The notes: generated by a model not told the origin, from the sequence alone. 64,000 nt of DNA from Pseudomonas guariconensis (GCF_024127895.1 NZ_JAMYBK010000008.1:1-64000), one strand, 5' to 3'. Positions 52,158 through 61,314 are shown, counted from the first letter of the stretch. A program made the numbers and translations.

Positions 52158-52862
52158 ATGGGCGCACAGTGGAAAGCCAAACATAAAGAAGCCGCAGCCA
52201 ATGCCAAGGGCAAGATCATGGGCAAGCTGGCCAAGGAAATTCAGATCGCCGCCAAGTCCGGCGCCGATCCGGACATGAACCCGCGCCTGCGCCTGGCGAT
52301 CGAGCAAGCCAAGAAAGCCTCGATGACCCGCGAGACCCTGGAGCGCGCGATCAAGAAGGGCGCCGGCCTGGATGGCGAGTCGGTGCAGTACAACGCGGTC
52401 ACCTACGAAGGCTACGCCCCGCACCAGGTGCCGCTGATCGTCGAGTGCCTGACCGACAACGTCAACCGCACCGTCGCCGAGATCCGTGTGCTGTTTCGCA
52501 AGGGCCAATTGGGCAGCGCCGTGGCCTGGGACTTCAACCACGTCGGCCTGATCGAGGCCACCCCGAACGGCGACGCCGACCCTGAGCTGGCGGCCATCGA
52601 AGCCGGCGCCCAGGACTTCGAGGAAGGCGAGGAAGAGGGCTCGACCCTGTTCATCACCGATACCACCGACCTGGATGCGGTGCAGAAGGCCCTGCCGGAG
52701 CATGGCTTCACCGTCACCTCGGCGAAGATCGGCTATACCCCGAAGAACCCGGTGAGCGCCGCCAGCCTGAGTGCCGAGGCCCTGGCCGAGGTCGAGGCGT
52801 TCCTCGAAGCGATCGACAACCACGATGACGTGCAGAACGTCTATGTCGGCCTGACTGACTGA
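52158..52862 (+). CDS. YebC/PmpR-family protein (YeeN-like paralogue)
   Basis: The 234-residue protein starts [20 protein letters not shown] and has the [20 protein letters not shown] and [20 protein letters not shown] segments of the YebC/TACO1 family, plus an acidic loop ([10 protein letters not shown]). YebC proteins relieve ribosome stalling at polyproline-type sequences and some act as regulators. The opening [10 protein letters not shown], rather than MAGHSKWANI, places it with the YeeN-type paralogues. Single gene with its own promoter; the ATG is preceded by AGAGAG. Confidence 0.9.
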   Translation: MGAQWKAKHKEAAANAKGKIMGKLAKEIQIAAKSGADPDMNPRLRLAIEQAKKASMTRETLERAIKKGAGLDGESVQYNAVTYEGYAPHQVPLIVECLTDNVNRTVAEIRVLFRKGQLGSAVAWDFNHVGLIEATPNGDADPELAAIEAGAQDFEEGEEEGSTLFITDTTDLDAVQKALPEHGFTVTSAKIGYTPKNPVSAASLSAEALAEVEAFLEAIDNHDDVQNVYVGLTD

Positions 52863-52890
52863 TCTGTGCCATTGGGGGCGCCTTGCGCCC

Positions 52891-53050
52891 CATTCGCGGG
52901 CAAGCCCGCTCCCACAGGGGCCCTGCCAACCGCATCATTTGTGGTCGACTCGGCCCTGTGGGAGCGGACAGTTGGTCCCACATGGCCCTGCGAACCGCAT
53001 CCTGTGTGGCCAGCGCGGTCCCTGTGGGAGCGGGCTTGCCCGCGATCGAG
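52891..53050. repeat. Cluster of three REP-like elements
   Basis: Full element TTCGCGGGCAAGCCCGCTCC at 52893-52912; a truncated middle element GGCCCTGTGGGAGCGGA at 52952-52968; a full inverted element GGGAGCGGGCTTGCCCGCGA near 53026-53045. The intervening units share the phrase CCTGC(C/G)AACCGCAT(C)C/ATTTGTG, so the spacer is itself duplicated. Confidence 0.8.
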
Positions 53051-53084
53051 GGCGTAGCCCTCGCCAGGGCCCTGGAGCCGACCG

Positions 53085-54029
53085 ATGAACCCGACCTTCG
53101 CCTCCCTCAGCCTCGCCCACCTGCGCACCCTCGACTGCCTCCTGCAGTTGAAGAACCTCAGCCACGCCGCCGAGCGCCTGGGCTGTAGCCAGTCAGCCCT
53201 GAGCCGCCAACTGGCTCACCTGCGCGAGGCCTTCGACGACCCGTTGCTGGTGCGCCAGGGGCGCGGCTATGTGCTCAGCGAGCATGCCGAAGCCTTGGTC
53301 GAGCCCCTGCGCCAGGTCTTGGAGGAGCTACAGGCCCTGCGCCAGCCGGCAGCCTTCGACCCGGCGCGTTGCGAGCGGCGCTTCTGCCTGGCCGCCTCGG
53401 ACTATGTGGCCGAGCACATGCTGCCGCTGCTGGTGGCAGCGCTGGAACGCGAGGCGCCGGGCGTGTCCCTGGAGTACCGCACCTGGCAGGCCGGCCAGTA
53501 TGCCCTGCTGGCCAGCGGCGAGATCGACCTGGCCACCACGCTGTTCGACGAGTCGCCACCCAACCTGCACGGTCGCTTGCTCGGCGAGGACCGGGCCGTG
53601 TGCCTGATGCGCCACGACCATCCGCTGACCGCCCGTGACGGCTTGAGCCAGGACGACTACCTGGCCTTCAAGCACGTGCGCATCTCTGGCGGCGGCGACA
53701 AGGACAGCTTCATCGACCGCCACCTGCGCTCCCAGGGCCTGCAGCGGCGGATCGGCCTGGAAGTGCCGTTCTTCTCCGCCACCGTGCAGGTACTGGGTAA
53801 CGGCCAGGCCCTGGCCACTGTGCCCGAGCACATCGCCCGCCAGCTTTGCCGCCTGCACCGGCTGGCCTGGCGGCCGCTGTGCTTCATCGAGCATACCCAG
53901 CGCTACTGGGTGGTCTGGCACCAGCGCCTGCAGGCGTCGGCCGAGCACCGCTGGCTGCGCAACCGGGTATTCGAGCTGTGGCGCCAGTCGCAGTTCGGTG
54001 TGCAGGGCGGGCATGCGCCTTCGCCATAG
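53085..54029 (+). CDS. LysR-family regulator upstream of ddc
   Basis: The 314-residue protein has a LysR helix-turn-helix near residues 20-45 (NLSHAAERLGCSQSALSRQL) and an effector domain from CERRFCLAASDYVAEHMLPL. That NodD/LeuO-like pattern is common in regulators of aromatic metabolism. It is encoded 173 nt upstream of ddc on the same strand and probably controls it. GGAG lies upstream of the ATG. Confidence 0.9.
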   Translation: MNPTFASLSLAHLRTLDCLLQLKNLSHAAERLGCSQSALSRQLAHLREAFDDPLLVRQGRGYVLSEHAEALVEPLRQVLEELQALRQPAAFDPARCERRFCLAASDYVAEHMLPLLVAALEREAPGVSLEYRTWQAGQYALLASGEIDLATTLFDESPPNLHGRLLGEDRAVCLMRHDHPLTARDGLSQDDYLAFKHVRISGGGDKDSFIDRHLRSQGLQRRIGLEVPFFSATVQVLGNGQALATVPEHIARQLCRLHRLAWRPLCFIEHTQRYWVVWHQRLQASAEHRWLRNRVFELWRQSQFGVQGGHAPSP

Positions 54030-54109
54030 CAGCTATGCGCGAAGCGGGGTTCTTCGGCGACGGATCGGTCCCTAGACTGGCCAGGTGGCGCGGGTTGTTC
54101 GAGAGTAGT

Positions 54110-54150
54110 GGGGCCGCTTTGCAGCCCATCGCCGGCAAGTCCCAACCCAC
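54110..54150. repeat. Degenerate REP element
   Basis: GGGGCCGCTTTGCAGCCCAT followed by CGCCGGCAAGTCCCAAC is a degraded GCCGGC-type REP between lysR and ddc. Confidence 0.6.
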
Positions 54151-54202
54151 CGTCCCGAACGACCACCGCCATCCCCCCGACCGCTCGCCAAGGAGACCGC
54201 CC

Positions 54203-55615
54203 GTGACCCCGGAACAATTCCGCCAATATGGCCACCAACTGATCGACCTGATCGCCGACTACCGCCAGGGCGTCGCCGAGCGTCCGGTGATGGCCCAGGT
54301 CGAGCCCGGTTACCTCAAGGCCGCCTTGCCGGCCGGTGCGCCGCAGCAGGGCGAGCCGTTCGAGACGATCCTCGCCGACGTGGACACGCTGCTGATGCCG
54401 GGCCTGTCCCACTGGCAGCATCCGGATTTCTATGGCTATTTCCCATCCAACGGCACCCTGTCGTCGGTGCTGGGCGATTTCCTCAGCACCGGGCTTGGCG
54501 TGTTGGGCCTGTCCTGGCAGTCCAGCCCGGCCCTGAGCGAGCTGGAGGAAACCACCCTCGACTGGCTGCGCCAGTTGCTCGGCCTGTCGGCGCAGTGGAG
54601 CGGCGTGATCCAGGACACGGCCTCGACCAGCACGCTGTTGGCGCTGATCTGCGCCCGCGAGCGCGCCAGCGACTACGCCCTGGTCCGTGGCGGCCTGCAA
54701 GGCCAGGCCAAGCCGCTGGTCGTCTATGTCAGCGCCCATGCCCACAGCTCGGTGGACAAGGCCGCATTGCTGGCGGGCTTCGGCCGCGACAACATCCGCC
54801 TGATCCCCACCGACGAGCGCTTCGCCATGCGCCCCGAGGCGTTGCAGGCCGCCATCGAACAGGACCTGGCCGCCGGCAACCAACCCTGCGCGGTGGTCGC
54901 CACCACCGGCACCACCACCACCACGGCCCTCGACCCGCTGGGCCCGATCGGTGCCATCACCCAGGCCCACGGGTTATGGCTGCACGTCGACTCGGCCATG
55001 GCCGGCTCGGCGATGATCCTCCCCGAGTGCCGCTGGATGTGGGACGGCATCGAGCAGGCCGACTCGGTGGTGGTCAATGCCCACAAGTGGCTGGGCGTGG
55101 CGTTCGACTGCTCGATCTACTACGTACGCGATCCCCAGCACCTGATCCGGGTGATGAGCACCAACCCCAGCTACCTGCAATCGGCGGTCGATGGCGAGGT
55201 CAAGAACCTGCGTGACTGGGGCATCCCCCTGGGCCGCCGCTTCCGTGCCCTGAAGCTGTGGTTCATGCTGCGCAGCGAAGGTGTCGAGGCCCTGCAACAG
55301 CGCCTGCGCCGCGACCTGGACAACGCCCGTTGGCTGGCCGAGCAGGTCGAGGCGGCACCGCAGTGGGAGTTGCTGGCACCGGTGCAGTTGCAGACCCTGT
55401 GCATCCGCCATCGCACGGCAGGGCTGGACGGCGAGGCGCTGGATGCCCACACCCGTGCCTGGGCCGACAGGCTCAATGGCTCCGGGCAGGCCTACGTGAC
55501 CCCGGCGACCCTGGAGGGGCGCTGGATGGTACGGGTATCGGTGGGGGCGCTGCCCACCGAGCGTGAGCATGTGCAGCGGTTGTGGGAGCGGTTGCAGGCT
55601 GTCGTCGCTGCTTGA
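54203..55615 (+). CDS. ddc: Aromatic-L-amino-acid (DOPA) decarboxylase
   Basis: The 470-residue group II PLP decarboxylase starts at a GTG (MTPEQFRQYGHQLIDLIADY), with AAGGAGA 6 nt upstream; upstream in-frame sequence is degenerate REP. HWQHPDFYGYFPSNGTLSSV and WLHVDSAMAGSAMILPECRW (PLP Asp) are present, and VNAHKWLGVAFDCS places the PLP lysine at residue 295. The P. putida orthologue in this gene context is known to prefer L-DOPA; from sequence alone tyrosine, DOPA and tryptophan cannot be separated. Neighbours (lysR, MHS transporter, quiC) match the KT2440 order from memory. Confidence 0.93.
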   Translation: MTPEQFRQYGHQLIDLIADYRQGVAERPVMAQVEPGYLKAALPAGAPQQGEPFETILADVDTLLMPGLSHWQHPDFYGYFPSNGTLSSVLGDFLSTGLGVLGLSWQSSPALSELEETTLDWLRQLLGLSAQWSGVIQDTASTSTLLALICARERASDYALVRGGLQGQAKPLVVYVSAHAHSSVDKAALLAGFGRDNIRLIPTDERFAMRPEALQAAIEQDLAAGNQPCAVVATTGTTTTTALDPLGPIGAITQAHGLWLHVDSAMAGSAMILPECRWMWDGIEQADSVVVNAHKWLGVAFDCSIYYVRDPQHLIRVMSTNPSYLQSAVDGEVKNLRDWGIPLGRRFRALKLWFMLRSEGVEALQQRLRRDLDNARWLAEQVEAAPQWELLAPVQLQTLCIRHRTAGLDGEALDAHTRAWADRLNGSGQAYVTPATLEGRWMVRVSVGALPTEREHVQRLWERLQAVVAA

Positions 55616-55624
55616 CAGCGCCTG

Positions 55625-55740
55625 GGGCCGCTGCGCGCCCCTTCGCGGGCCAGCCCGCTCCCACACAGACCGCGCCATGCCTGAGAGCGGCGCCAACCAG
55701 GGAGCCGGCTTGCCGGCGATGGGCTGCAGCGCAGCCCCGG
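55625..55740. repeat. Two REP elements of different type
   Basis: CTTCGCGGGCCAGCCCGCTC (55641-55660) followed by CCACACAG is a GCGGGC-type element; GGGAGCCGGCTTGCCGGCGA (55700-55719) with the hairpin GGGCTGcagcGCAGCCCC is the GCCGGC type. They lie between convergent ddc and the MHS transporter. Confidence 0.8.
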
Positions 55741-55746
55741 GGAAAC

Positions 55747-57120
55747 TCAGTGGCTCATCGCCTGAAAGCTGCTCTTGCGGCTGGCCTCGTAGGCTTCCTT
55801 CTCCATCGGCTTGGCCTGCGGGTTGCCCAGGTCTTCCATGGCCAGGCGATGGGTCTCCGGCGCGATGTAGGCCGCCAGGGCGCACAGGCAGGTGATGAAG
55901 AACGCCAGGCCGCCGACCACCAGCGGGATGTTGCCTGAACCGGGCGGGGCGACGGTGGCGAACAGCGCCGGCAGCATCGCCGTGAGCATGGTGCCGATGT
56001 TCTGCGCGATGGCCATGGCCGATACCCGGTAGCGGGTCTGGAACAGCTCCGGATAGAAGCTGGGGAACACGGCGTTGTAGCCCTGGTAGACCATGCCCCA
56101 CATGAGGATCGAGGTGACGAAGGCCAGGGGCACGCTCTGGATGCTGATGGCGTACAGGTAGACGAACGCCAGCAGGCCCGAGCCCAGGCAGCCGGCGATC
56201 ATGGTCGGGCGACGGCCGATCCTGTCGGACAGGTTGCCGACGAAGGGGATCACCAGCACCGCGACGATATTGCCCACCACCGGGATCCACAGGTACACGC
56301 TCTTGTCGAAGCCCACGCCGTAGGCCGGCTGCACCGCGTAGGCCGCGCCGAAGATGGTGGCGACCACCGGGATCACGTTCATCAGCGACATGAACATCAC
56401 CAGCACCATGCACTTCCAGCTGTGGCGGAAGGCTTCGCTGATCGGCGACTTGGCCACTTTGTCTTGCTGCTCTTCCTGGACGAAGGCCGGCGTCTCGTGG
56501 ACTTCCCTGCGGATGATGAAACCGGCCACCAGCACCAGCGCACTCAGCAGGAACGGAATACGCCAGCCCCAGTCGTTGAACGCTTCGCTGGGCATGAAGT
56601 AAGCCAGCGGCAGGAACACCGCCGCCGCCATCACCTGGCCGGCCTGCACGCCTTGCAGGGTGTAGCTGGCGTAATAGCCACGGCGCCCGAACGGTGCGTG
56701 CTCCATGATCATCGAGCTGGCCCCGGAGATCTCGCCGGCCACGGCGAAGCCCTGGACCAGGCGCAATACCACCAACAGGGCCGGGGCGAGGAAGCCGATG
56801 TCCTCGTAGGTTGGCAGCAGGCCCACGGCCATGGTCGACAGGCCCATCAGGAACATGCACAGCAGCAGCACGTTCTTGCGGCCGCGGGTGTCGCCCCAGT
56901 GGCCGAGCACGAAGGCGCCCAGCGGGCGCGCCAGGTAGCCGACGCCGTAGGTCGCCAGCGAGGCGACGATAGCCATTTTCGGGTCGCTGGACGGGAAGAA
57001 GATCTGCGGGAAGATCAGCGCCGCGGCCTGGGCATAGATGAAGAAGTCGTAGTACTCGAGTGCCGAGCCTATCCACCCGCTGGCGGTCGCTTTCTTGGCT
57101 TGGGAGCTGGAGTGGGCCAT
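55747..57120 (-). CDS. MFS transporter, metabolite:H+ symporter (MHS) family, divergent from quiC
   Basis: The 457-residue protein has twelve membrane segments and MHS motifs: GWIGSALEYYDFFIYAQAAA in TM1, GHWGDTRGRKNVLLLCMF after TM2 and a QGFAVAGEISGASSMIMEHA segment. The start at 57120 has GGAG 6 nt upstream; a 98-codon in-frame extension crosses the promoter. MHS porters move shikimate, quinate or related acids; the divergent quiC suggests dehydroshikimate, shikimate or quinate as substrate (inference). Confidence 0.9.
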   Translation of the reverse strand: MAHSSSQAKKATASGWIGSALEYYDFFIYAQAAALIFPQIFFPSSDPKMAIVASLATYGVGYLARPLGAFVLGHWGDTRGRKNVLLLCMFLMGLSTMAVGLLPTYEDIGFLAPALLVVLRLVQGFAVAGEISGASSMIMEHAPFGRRGYYASYTLQGVQAGQVMAAAVFLPLAYFMPSEAFNDWGWRIPFLLSALVLVAGFIIRREVHETPAFVQEEQQDKVAKSPISEAFRHSWKCMVLVMFMSLMNVIPVVATIFGAAYAVQPAYGVGFDKSVYLWIPVVGNIVAVLVIPFVGNLSDRIGRRPTMIAGCLGSGLLAFVYLYAISIQSVPLAFVTSILMWGMVYQGYNAVFPSFYPELFQTRYRVSAMAIAQNIGTMLTAMLPALFATVAPPGSGNIPLVVGGLAFFITCLCALAAYIAPETHRLAMEDLGNPQAKPMEKEAYEASRKSSFQAMSH

Positions 57121-57619
57121 CGTTGTCTCCGTTTGTTCTTGTAGGTCACCGGGCGGGGACGTCGGGCGCCGTTCTACGGGCCGGCGAGCGTCGCTGCACG
57201 AGCGGTTGCAGGAGTGGGTCAGTGCCGGGTGGCGAACGGTCGCAGGCCAAGCCCGCCTGTACAGGACGAACGAGCAGGGGCGGGGCGCAGGGCGAGGGAA
57301 ATGTGCATAGGTCGGTACCCGTTTTATTGAACTTATTATGTCGTGACGCTGGGCTTCTCGGCACAGGGCCCGCCGAACGTGGGGCAGGGGAGGTGGGCCT
57401 GTGCTGGAAATCATGGTTGCCCACGGCTTGGCACCGAATCAATTCGTGCAACCCGCTTTTGTTCGATAATCGAACACAAAACTAACTGTTCCGTACAAAA
57501 TAAATTGCTGGGGTGACTTTACCTGCCAATAATCGATCATGCCAGGAGCCTGCCCAGGTTTTCGGCATTGTCGTGCGCGCAGGCCCAAGGCCGCGCTCCA
57601 ATAACAAGGAACTCCAGCC
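57121..57619. promoter_or_regulatory. Divergent MHS transporter / quiC promoter region
   Basis: 499 nt without a gene. The transporter side is GC-rich to 57310, then AT-rich (TTTTATTGAACTTATTATG at about 57323-57341). A CGAATCAATTCG palindrome (57435-57446, imperfect centre) and the perfect palindrome at 57461-57475 lie in the quiC half; AAAATAAAT at 57497-57505 could be part of a -10 region for quiC. AAGGAACT lies 7-14 nt before the quiC ATG. Confidence 0.5.
57461..57475. promoter_or_regulatory. IclR/PcaR-type operator GTTCGATAATCGAAC
   Basis: A perfect 15-bp palindrome that differs at one base from the P. putida PcaR operator as I recall it (GTTCGATAATCGCAC). PcaR responds to beta-ketoadipate in protocatechuate catabolism. 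The site is 145 nt upstream of the quiC ATG. Confidence 0.65.
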
Positions 57620-59527
57620 ATGCAGCGTTCGATCGCCACCGTGTCCTTGAGCGGTACCCTGCCGGAAAAGCTCGAAGCCATTGCCGCCGCCGGTTTCGAC
57701 GGCGTCGAGATCTTCGAGAACGATCTTTTGTACTACGCCGGCAGCCCCCGTGAGATCCGCCAGATGTGCGCCGATCTTGGCATCGCCATCACCCTGTTCC
57801 AGCCGTTTCGCGATTTCGAGGGCTGCCGCCGCGACCGCTTGCAGAAGAACCTCGACCGCGCCGAGCGCAAGTTCGACCTGATGCAGGAGCTGGGCACCGA
57901 CTTGGTGCTGGTGTGCAGCAACGTCCAGGCCGATGCCTTGGGCGACGAGCAGGTGCTGGTGGATGACCTGCGCCTGCTGGCCGAACGCGCGGGCCAGCGC
58001 GGCCTGCGCATCGGCTACGAAGCCCTGGCCTGGGGGCGTCACGTCAATACCTGGCAGCAGGTGTGGCAACTGGTGCGCCAGGCTGACCATCCAGCCCTGG
58101 GGGTGATCCTCGACAGCTTCCACACCCTGTCGCTCAACGGCGACCCTGGCGGTATCCGTGATATTCCCGGCGACAAGATCTTCTTCGTGCAGATGGCCGA
58201 TGCGCCGATCCTGGCGATGGACGTACTGGAGTGGAGCCGGCATTTCCGTTGTTTCCCGGGGCAGGGCGAGATGGACCTGGCGGGCTTTCTCGCGCCGATC
58301 CTCGCCAGTGGTTATCGCGGGCCGCTGTCGCTGGAGATCTTCAACGACGGTTTTCGCGCAGCCCCTCCCCGGCAGAATGCCGCCGATGGCCTGCGCTCGC
58401 TGCTCTACCTGGAGGAGCAGACCCGCCTGCGGCTTGAACAGGAGGCGAAGGCCGTGGAGCCGGGCGTGCTGTTCAATACGCCGGCGGCCAGTGCCTACGA
58501 GGGCGTGGAGTTTCTCGAGTTTGCCGTCGACGAGGCGCTCGGCGCGCGCCTGGGCAGTTGGCTCGAGCGCCTGGGCTTCGCCGTGGCCGGCCAGCATCGT
58601 AGCAAGGCGGTGCGCCTGCTACGCCAGGGCGATATCAACATCGTGCTCAACGCCGAGCCCTATTCCTTCGCCCACAACTTCTTCGAGGCCCACGGCCCGT
58701 CCCTGTGCGCCACAGCGTTGCGGGTCAAGGATGGGCAAGCGGCCCTGCAGCGTGCCATCGCCTACCGTGGCCAGCCGTTTCGCGGGCTGGTGGGCCCGAA
58801 CGAGCGGGAGATCCCCGCGGTACGTGCGCCGGACGGCAGCCTGATCTACCTGGTGCAACAGGCAGGCACGGGCCAGACCATCTACGACAGCGACTTCCAC
58901 CTCGCTCCCACGGCGGCTGCCACCGGCGGGCTGCGGCGCATCGACCACATGGCCCTGGCCCTGCCGGCCGAATCGCTGGACAGCTGGGTGCTGTTCTACA
59001 AGAGCCTGTTCGGTTTCACCGCCGACGACGAGGTGGTGCTGCCCGACCCCTACGGTTTGGTCAAGAGCCGCGCCTTGCGTAGCCCCTGCGCCAGCCTGCG
59101 GCTGCCGCTGAACATCTCGCAGAGCCGTAACACCGCCATTGCCCACGCGCTGTCCAGCTACGGTGGCTCGGGCGTGCACCATATCGCCTTCGCATGCGAG
59201 GACATCTTCCGCGAAGTGGCCAGGGCCAAGGAGGCCGGTGTGCCGCTGCTGGAGATCCCGCTGAACTACTACGACGACCTGGCGGCGCGCTTCGACTTCG
59301 ACGACGAGTTCCTCAGCGAGCTGGCCTACTACAACGTGCTGTACGACCGCGATGCCCAGGGTGGCGAGCTGTTCCACGTGTACACCGAGCCATTCGAGGG
59401 GCGTTTCTTCTTCGAGATCCTCCAGCGCAAGGGCGGGTATGCCGGATATGGCGCGGCCAACGTCGCCGTACGCCTGGCAGCGCTGGCCAAGGCCCGCAGC
59501 GGCGTGGGGCGCAAGCCGGTGTTGTGA
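57620..59527 (+). CDS. quiC: QuiC, 3-dehydroshikimate dehydratase with C-terminal HPPD-like domain
   Basis: The 635-residue protein has an N-terminal TIM-barrel dehydratase (1-270) and a C-terminal vicinal-oxygen-chelate domain (about 290-610). Metal-site residues of the dehydratase are visible: Glu134 (IGYEALAWG), Asp165 (GVILDSFHTL), Gln191 (FFVQMADAP) and Glu239 (LSLEIFND), the set known for QuiC1/AsbF. It converts 3-dehydroshikimate to protocatechuate. The second domain resembles 4-hydroxyphenylpyruvate dioxygenase and keeps a 2-His-1-Glu iron triad: His443, His521 and Glu599. Such genes are often misannotated as HPPD. Confidence 0.93.
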   Translation: MQRSIATVSLSGTLPEKLEAIAAAGFDGVEIFENDLLYYAGSPREIRQMCADLGIAITLFQPFRDFEGCRRDRLQKNLDRAERKFDLMQELGTDLVLVCSNVQADALGDEQVLVDDLRLLAERAGQRGLRIGYEALAWGRHVNTWQQVWQLVRQADHPALGVILDSFHTLSLNGDPGGIRDIPGDKIFFVQMADAPILAMDVLEWSRHFRCFPGQGEMDLAGFLAPILASGYRGPLSLEIFNDGFRAAPPRQNAADGLRSLLYLEEQTRLRLEQEAKAVEPGVLFNTPAASAYEGVEFLEFAVDEALGARLGSWLERLGFAVAGQHRSKAVRLLRQGDINIVLNAEPYSFAHNFFEAHGPSLCATALRVKDGQAALQRAIAYRGQPFRGLVGPNEREIPAVRAPDGSLIYLVQQAGTGQTIYDSDFHLAPTAAATGGLRRIDHMALALPAESLDSWVLFYKSLFGFTADDEVVLPDPYGLVKSRALRSPCASLRLPLNISQSRNTAIAHALSSYGGSGVHHIAFACEDIFREVARAKEAGVPLLEIPLNYYDDLAARFDFDDEFLSELAYYNVLYDRDAQGGELFHVYTEPFEGRFFFEILQRKGGYAGYGAANVAVRLAALAKARSGVGRKPVL

Positions 59528-59558
59528 TCGGCATGTGCTGTGAGGCGGTTTGTCACTT

Positions 59559-59700
59559 GGGGCCGCTTCGCGCCCCATCGCCGGCAAGCCGGCTCCCACA
59601 GGGTGCGCGTCGGCCACAAAGGATGCGGCTTGCAGGAACGTCCTCTACATGACTCAAGACTCGTGAGCACCGCCGGCGATGGGCTGCAAAGCAGCCCCAG
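59559..59700. repeat. REP pair (GCCGGCTTGCCGGC type), inverted
   Basis: CATCGCCGGCAAGCCGGCTC (59576-59595) preceded by a GGGGCCGCTTCGCGCCCC hairpin; a partial inverted copy GCCGGCGATGGGCTGC with a GGGCTGcaaaGCAGCCC hairpin at about 59672-59698. It lies between convergent quiC and glpT. Confidence 0.8.
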
Positions 59701-59716
59701 GATCATCATGTTGCCC

Positions 59717-61069
59717 TCAGGCCAATGCCTCGCGCGTACGGCTGCTCGCCTGGGTATGCCGCAACGTCGGTAGCAGAAAGGCAATGGCCAGCAGGCACGC
59801 CGCCACCAGCATCACGAACCCACCGTCCCAACCAAAGTGGTCCACGGTGTAGCCCATCGCCGCACTGGCGGCGACCGAGCCGCCGAGGTAGCCGAACAGC
59901 CCAGTGAAACCGGCTGCGGTACCAGCAGCTTTTTTCGGTGCCAACTCCAGCGCTTGCAGCCCCACCAGCATGACCGGCCCATAGATCAGGAAGCCAATGG
60001 CAAAGAGCGCAGCCATGTCGATGCCCGGGTTGCCCGGCGGATTGAGCCAGTAGACCAGGGTGGCGACGGTGACCAGCGCCATGAACACGATGCCGGTCAG
60101 CCCGCGGTTGCCACGGAAGATCCGGTCCGACATCCAGCCGCACAGCAGGGTGCCGGGAATCCCGGCCCACTCGTAGAAGAAATAGGCCCACGACGTGGTG
60201 TCGACGCTGAAGTGCTTGGCTTCCTTGAGGTAAGTCGGCGCCCAGTCCAGCACGCCATAGCGCAACAGGTAGACGAAGACGTTGGCCAGGGCGATGTACC
60301 ACAGCAATTTATTGCGCAGCACGTAGTCGACGAAGATCCGCCTGGCGCTGAATTCCTGTTCATGGCTGGCATCGTAGCCTTCGGGGTAATCGTGCTTGTA
60401 CTGCTCCACCGGCGGCAGGCCGACCGACTGGGGCGTGTCGCGCATGGCGGCGAAGGCGAATACCGCCACCAGTACCGCCACGGCCGCAGGCACGTAGAAC
60501 GCAGCGTGCCAGTCGTTGGTCCAGCCCAGGCCCAGCAGGAACAGCGGGCCGATCAGGCCGCCGCCGACGTTGTGCGCCACGTTCCACACCGACACCACGC
60601 CGCCGCGCTCCTTGCGCGACCACCAGTGCACCATGGTTCGCCCGCTCGCCGGCCAGCCCATGCCCTGGGCCCAGCCATTGATGAACAGCAACACGAACAT
60701 GACCGTCACGCTGGACGTGGCCCAATGTGCGAAACCGAACAGGAACATCACCGATGCCGACAGTAGCAGGCCGAACGGCAGGAAGTAGCGCGGGTTGGAG
60801 CGGTCCGAGACCAGGCCCATGAGGAACTTGGACAGGCCGTAGGCAATGGCCACGGCGGAAATGGCCACCCCGAGCTGGCCGCGCGTGTAGCCTTCCTCCT
60901 CGATCAGGTAGGGCATGGCCAGGGAGAAGTTCTTGCGCAGCAGGTAGTAGCCGGCATAGCCAATGAAGATGCCGGCGAAGATCTGCCAGCGCAGGCGGCG
61001 GTAGGTGGTGTCGACGTGCTCGGCGGGCAGTGGCGCCCGATGCATGGCGGGACGGAAGAGGGCGAACAT
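59717..61069 (-). CDS. glpT: Glycerol-3-phosphate:phosphate antiporter GlpT
   Basis: The 450-residue protein is close to E. coli GlpT throughout: [38 protein letters not shown] (with the substrate-binding Arg in TM1), [20 protein letters not shown] in TM4, and [16 protein letters not shown]. Twelve membrane segments. It exchanges glycerol-3-phosphate for inorganic phosphate and also admits fosfomycin. Overlapping palindromes lie 30-70 nt upstream of the ATG. No glp dehydrogenase or regulator gene is adjacent. Confidence 0.96.
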   Translation of the reverse strand: MFALFRPAMHRAPLPAEHVDTTYRRLRWQIFAGIFIGYAGYYLLRKNFSLAMPYLIEEEGYTRGQLGVAISAVAIAYGLSKFLMGLVSDRSNPRYFLPFGLLLSASVMFLFGFAHWATSSVTVMFVLLFINGWAQGMGWPASGRTMVHWWSRKERGGVVSVWNVAHNVGGGLIGPLFLLGLGWTNDWHAAFYVPAAVAVLVAVFAFAAMRDTPQSVGLPPVEQYKHDYPEGYDASHEQEFSARRIFVDYVLRNKLLWYIALANVFVYLLRYGVLDWAPTYLKEAKHFSVDTTSWAYFFYEWAGIPGTLLCGWMSDRIFRGNRGLTGIVFMALVTVATLVYWLNPPGNPGIDMAALFAIGFLIYGPVMLVGLQALELAPKKAAGTAAGFTGLFGYLGGSVAASAAMGYTVDHFGWDGGFVMLVAACLLAIAFLLPTLRHTQASSRTREALA

Positions 61070-61098
61070 CCTGTATCTCCGGTTTTATTATTGGTGTG

Positions 61099-61139
61099 CG
61101 AAAACGAATATCATGTTTTCGATATGGAAAACAATATCG
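61099..61139. promoter_or_regulatory. Overlapping palindromes upstream of glpT
   Basis: CGAAAAC (61099-61105) pairs with GTTTTCG (61115-61121); GTTTTC (61115-61120) also pairs with GAAAAC (61127-61132); CGATAT (61120-61125) pairs with ATATCG (61134-61139). Three alternating half-sites of GAAAAC sit 30-63 nt upstream of the glpT start codon. GlpR is an obvious candidate, but the sequence is not the textbook GlpR operator. Confidence 0.5.
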
Positions 61140-61226
61140 TGCTTAGGTCCGGATGTGTTGTATTTCGAATGTTCGGCGGGGGAGGGCGTTGCCGAGGCAG
61201 CGGGCGTCTTCGATATTGGCTGTTCT

Positions 61227-61266
61227 GGGCCGCTACGCGGCCATCGCCGGCAAGCCGGCTCCCATG
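61227..61266. repeat. REP element (GCCGGC type)
   Basis: GGGCCGCTACGCGGCCATCG followed by CCGGCAAGCCGGCTCCCATGG, a single element between glpT and the small exported protein gene. Confidence 0.7.
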
Positions 61267-61314
61267 GCGAGTCGATTACGGGTGCCTCACTCCACCACTG
61301 GATTGGGTTCGGGC

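Noticed and set aside
52891..53050. Repeats as a CRISPR array
   Set aside because: The units are palindromic REP elements in alternating orientation with irregular spacing and no cas genes.
57620..59527. Annotation as 4-hydroxyphenylpyruvate dioxygenase only
   Set aside because: The N-terminal half is a dehydroshikimate dehydratase with all four metal-site residues, and the total length is nearly twice that of HPPD.
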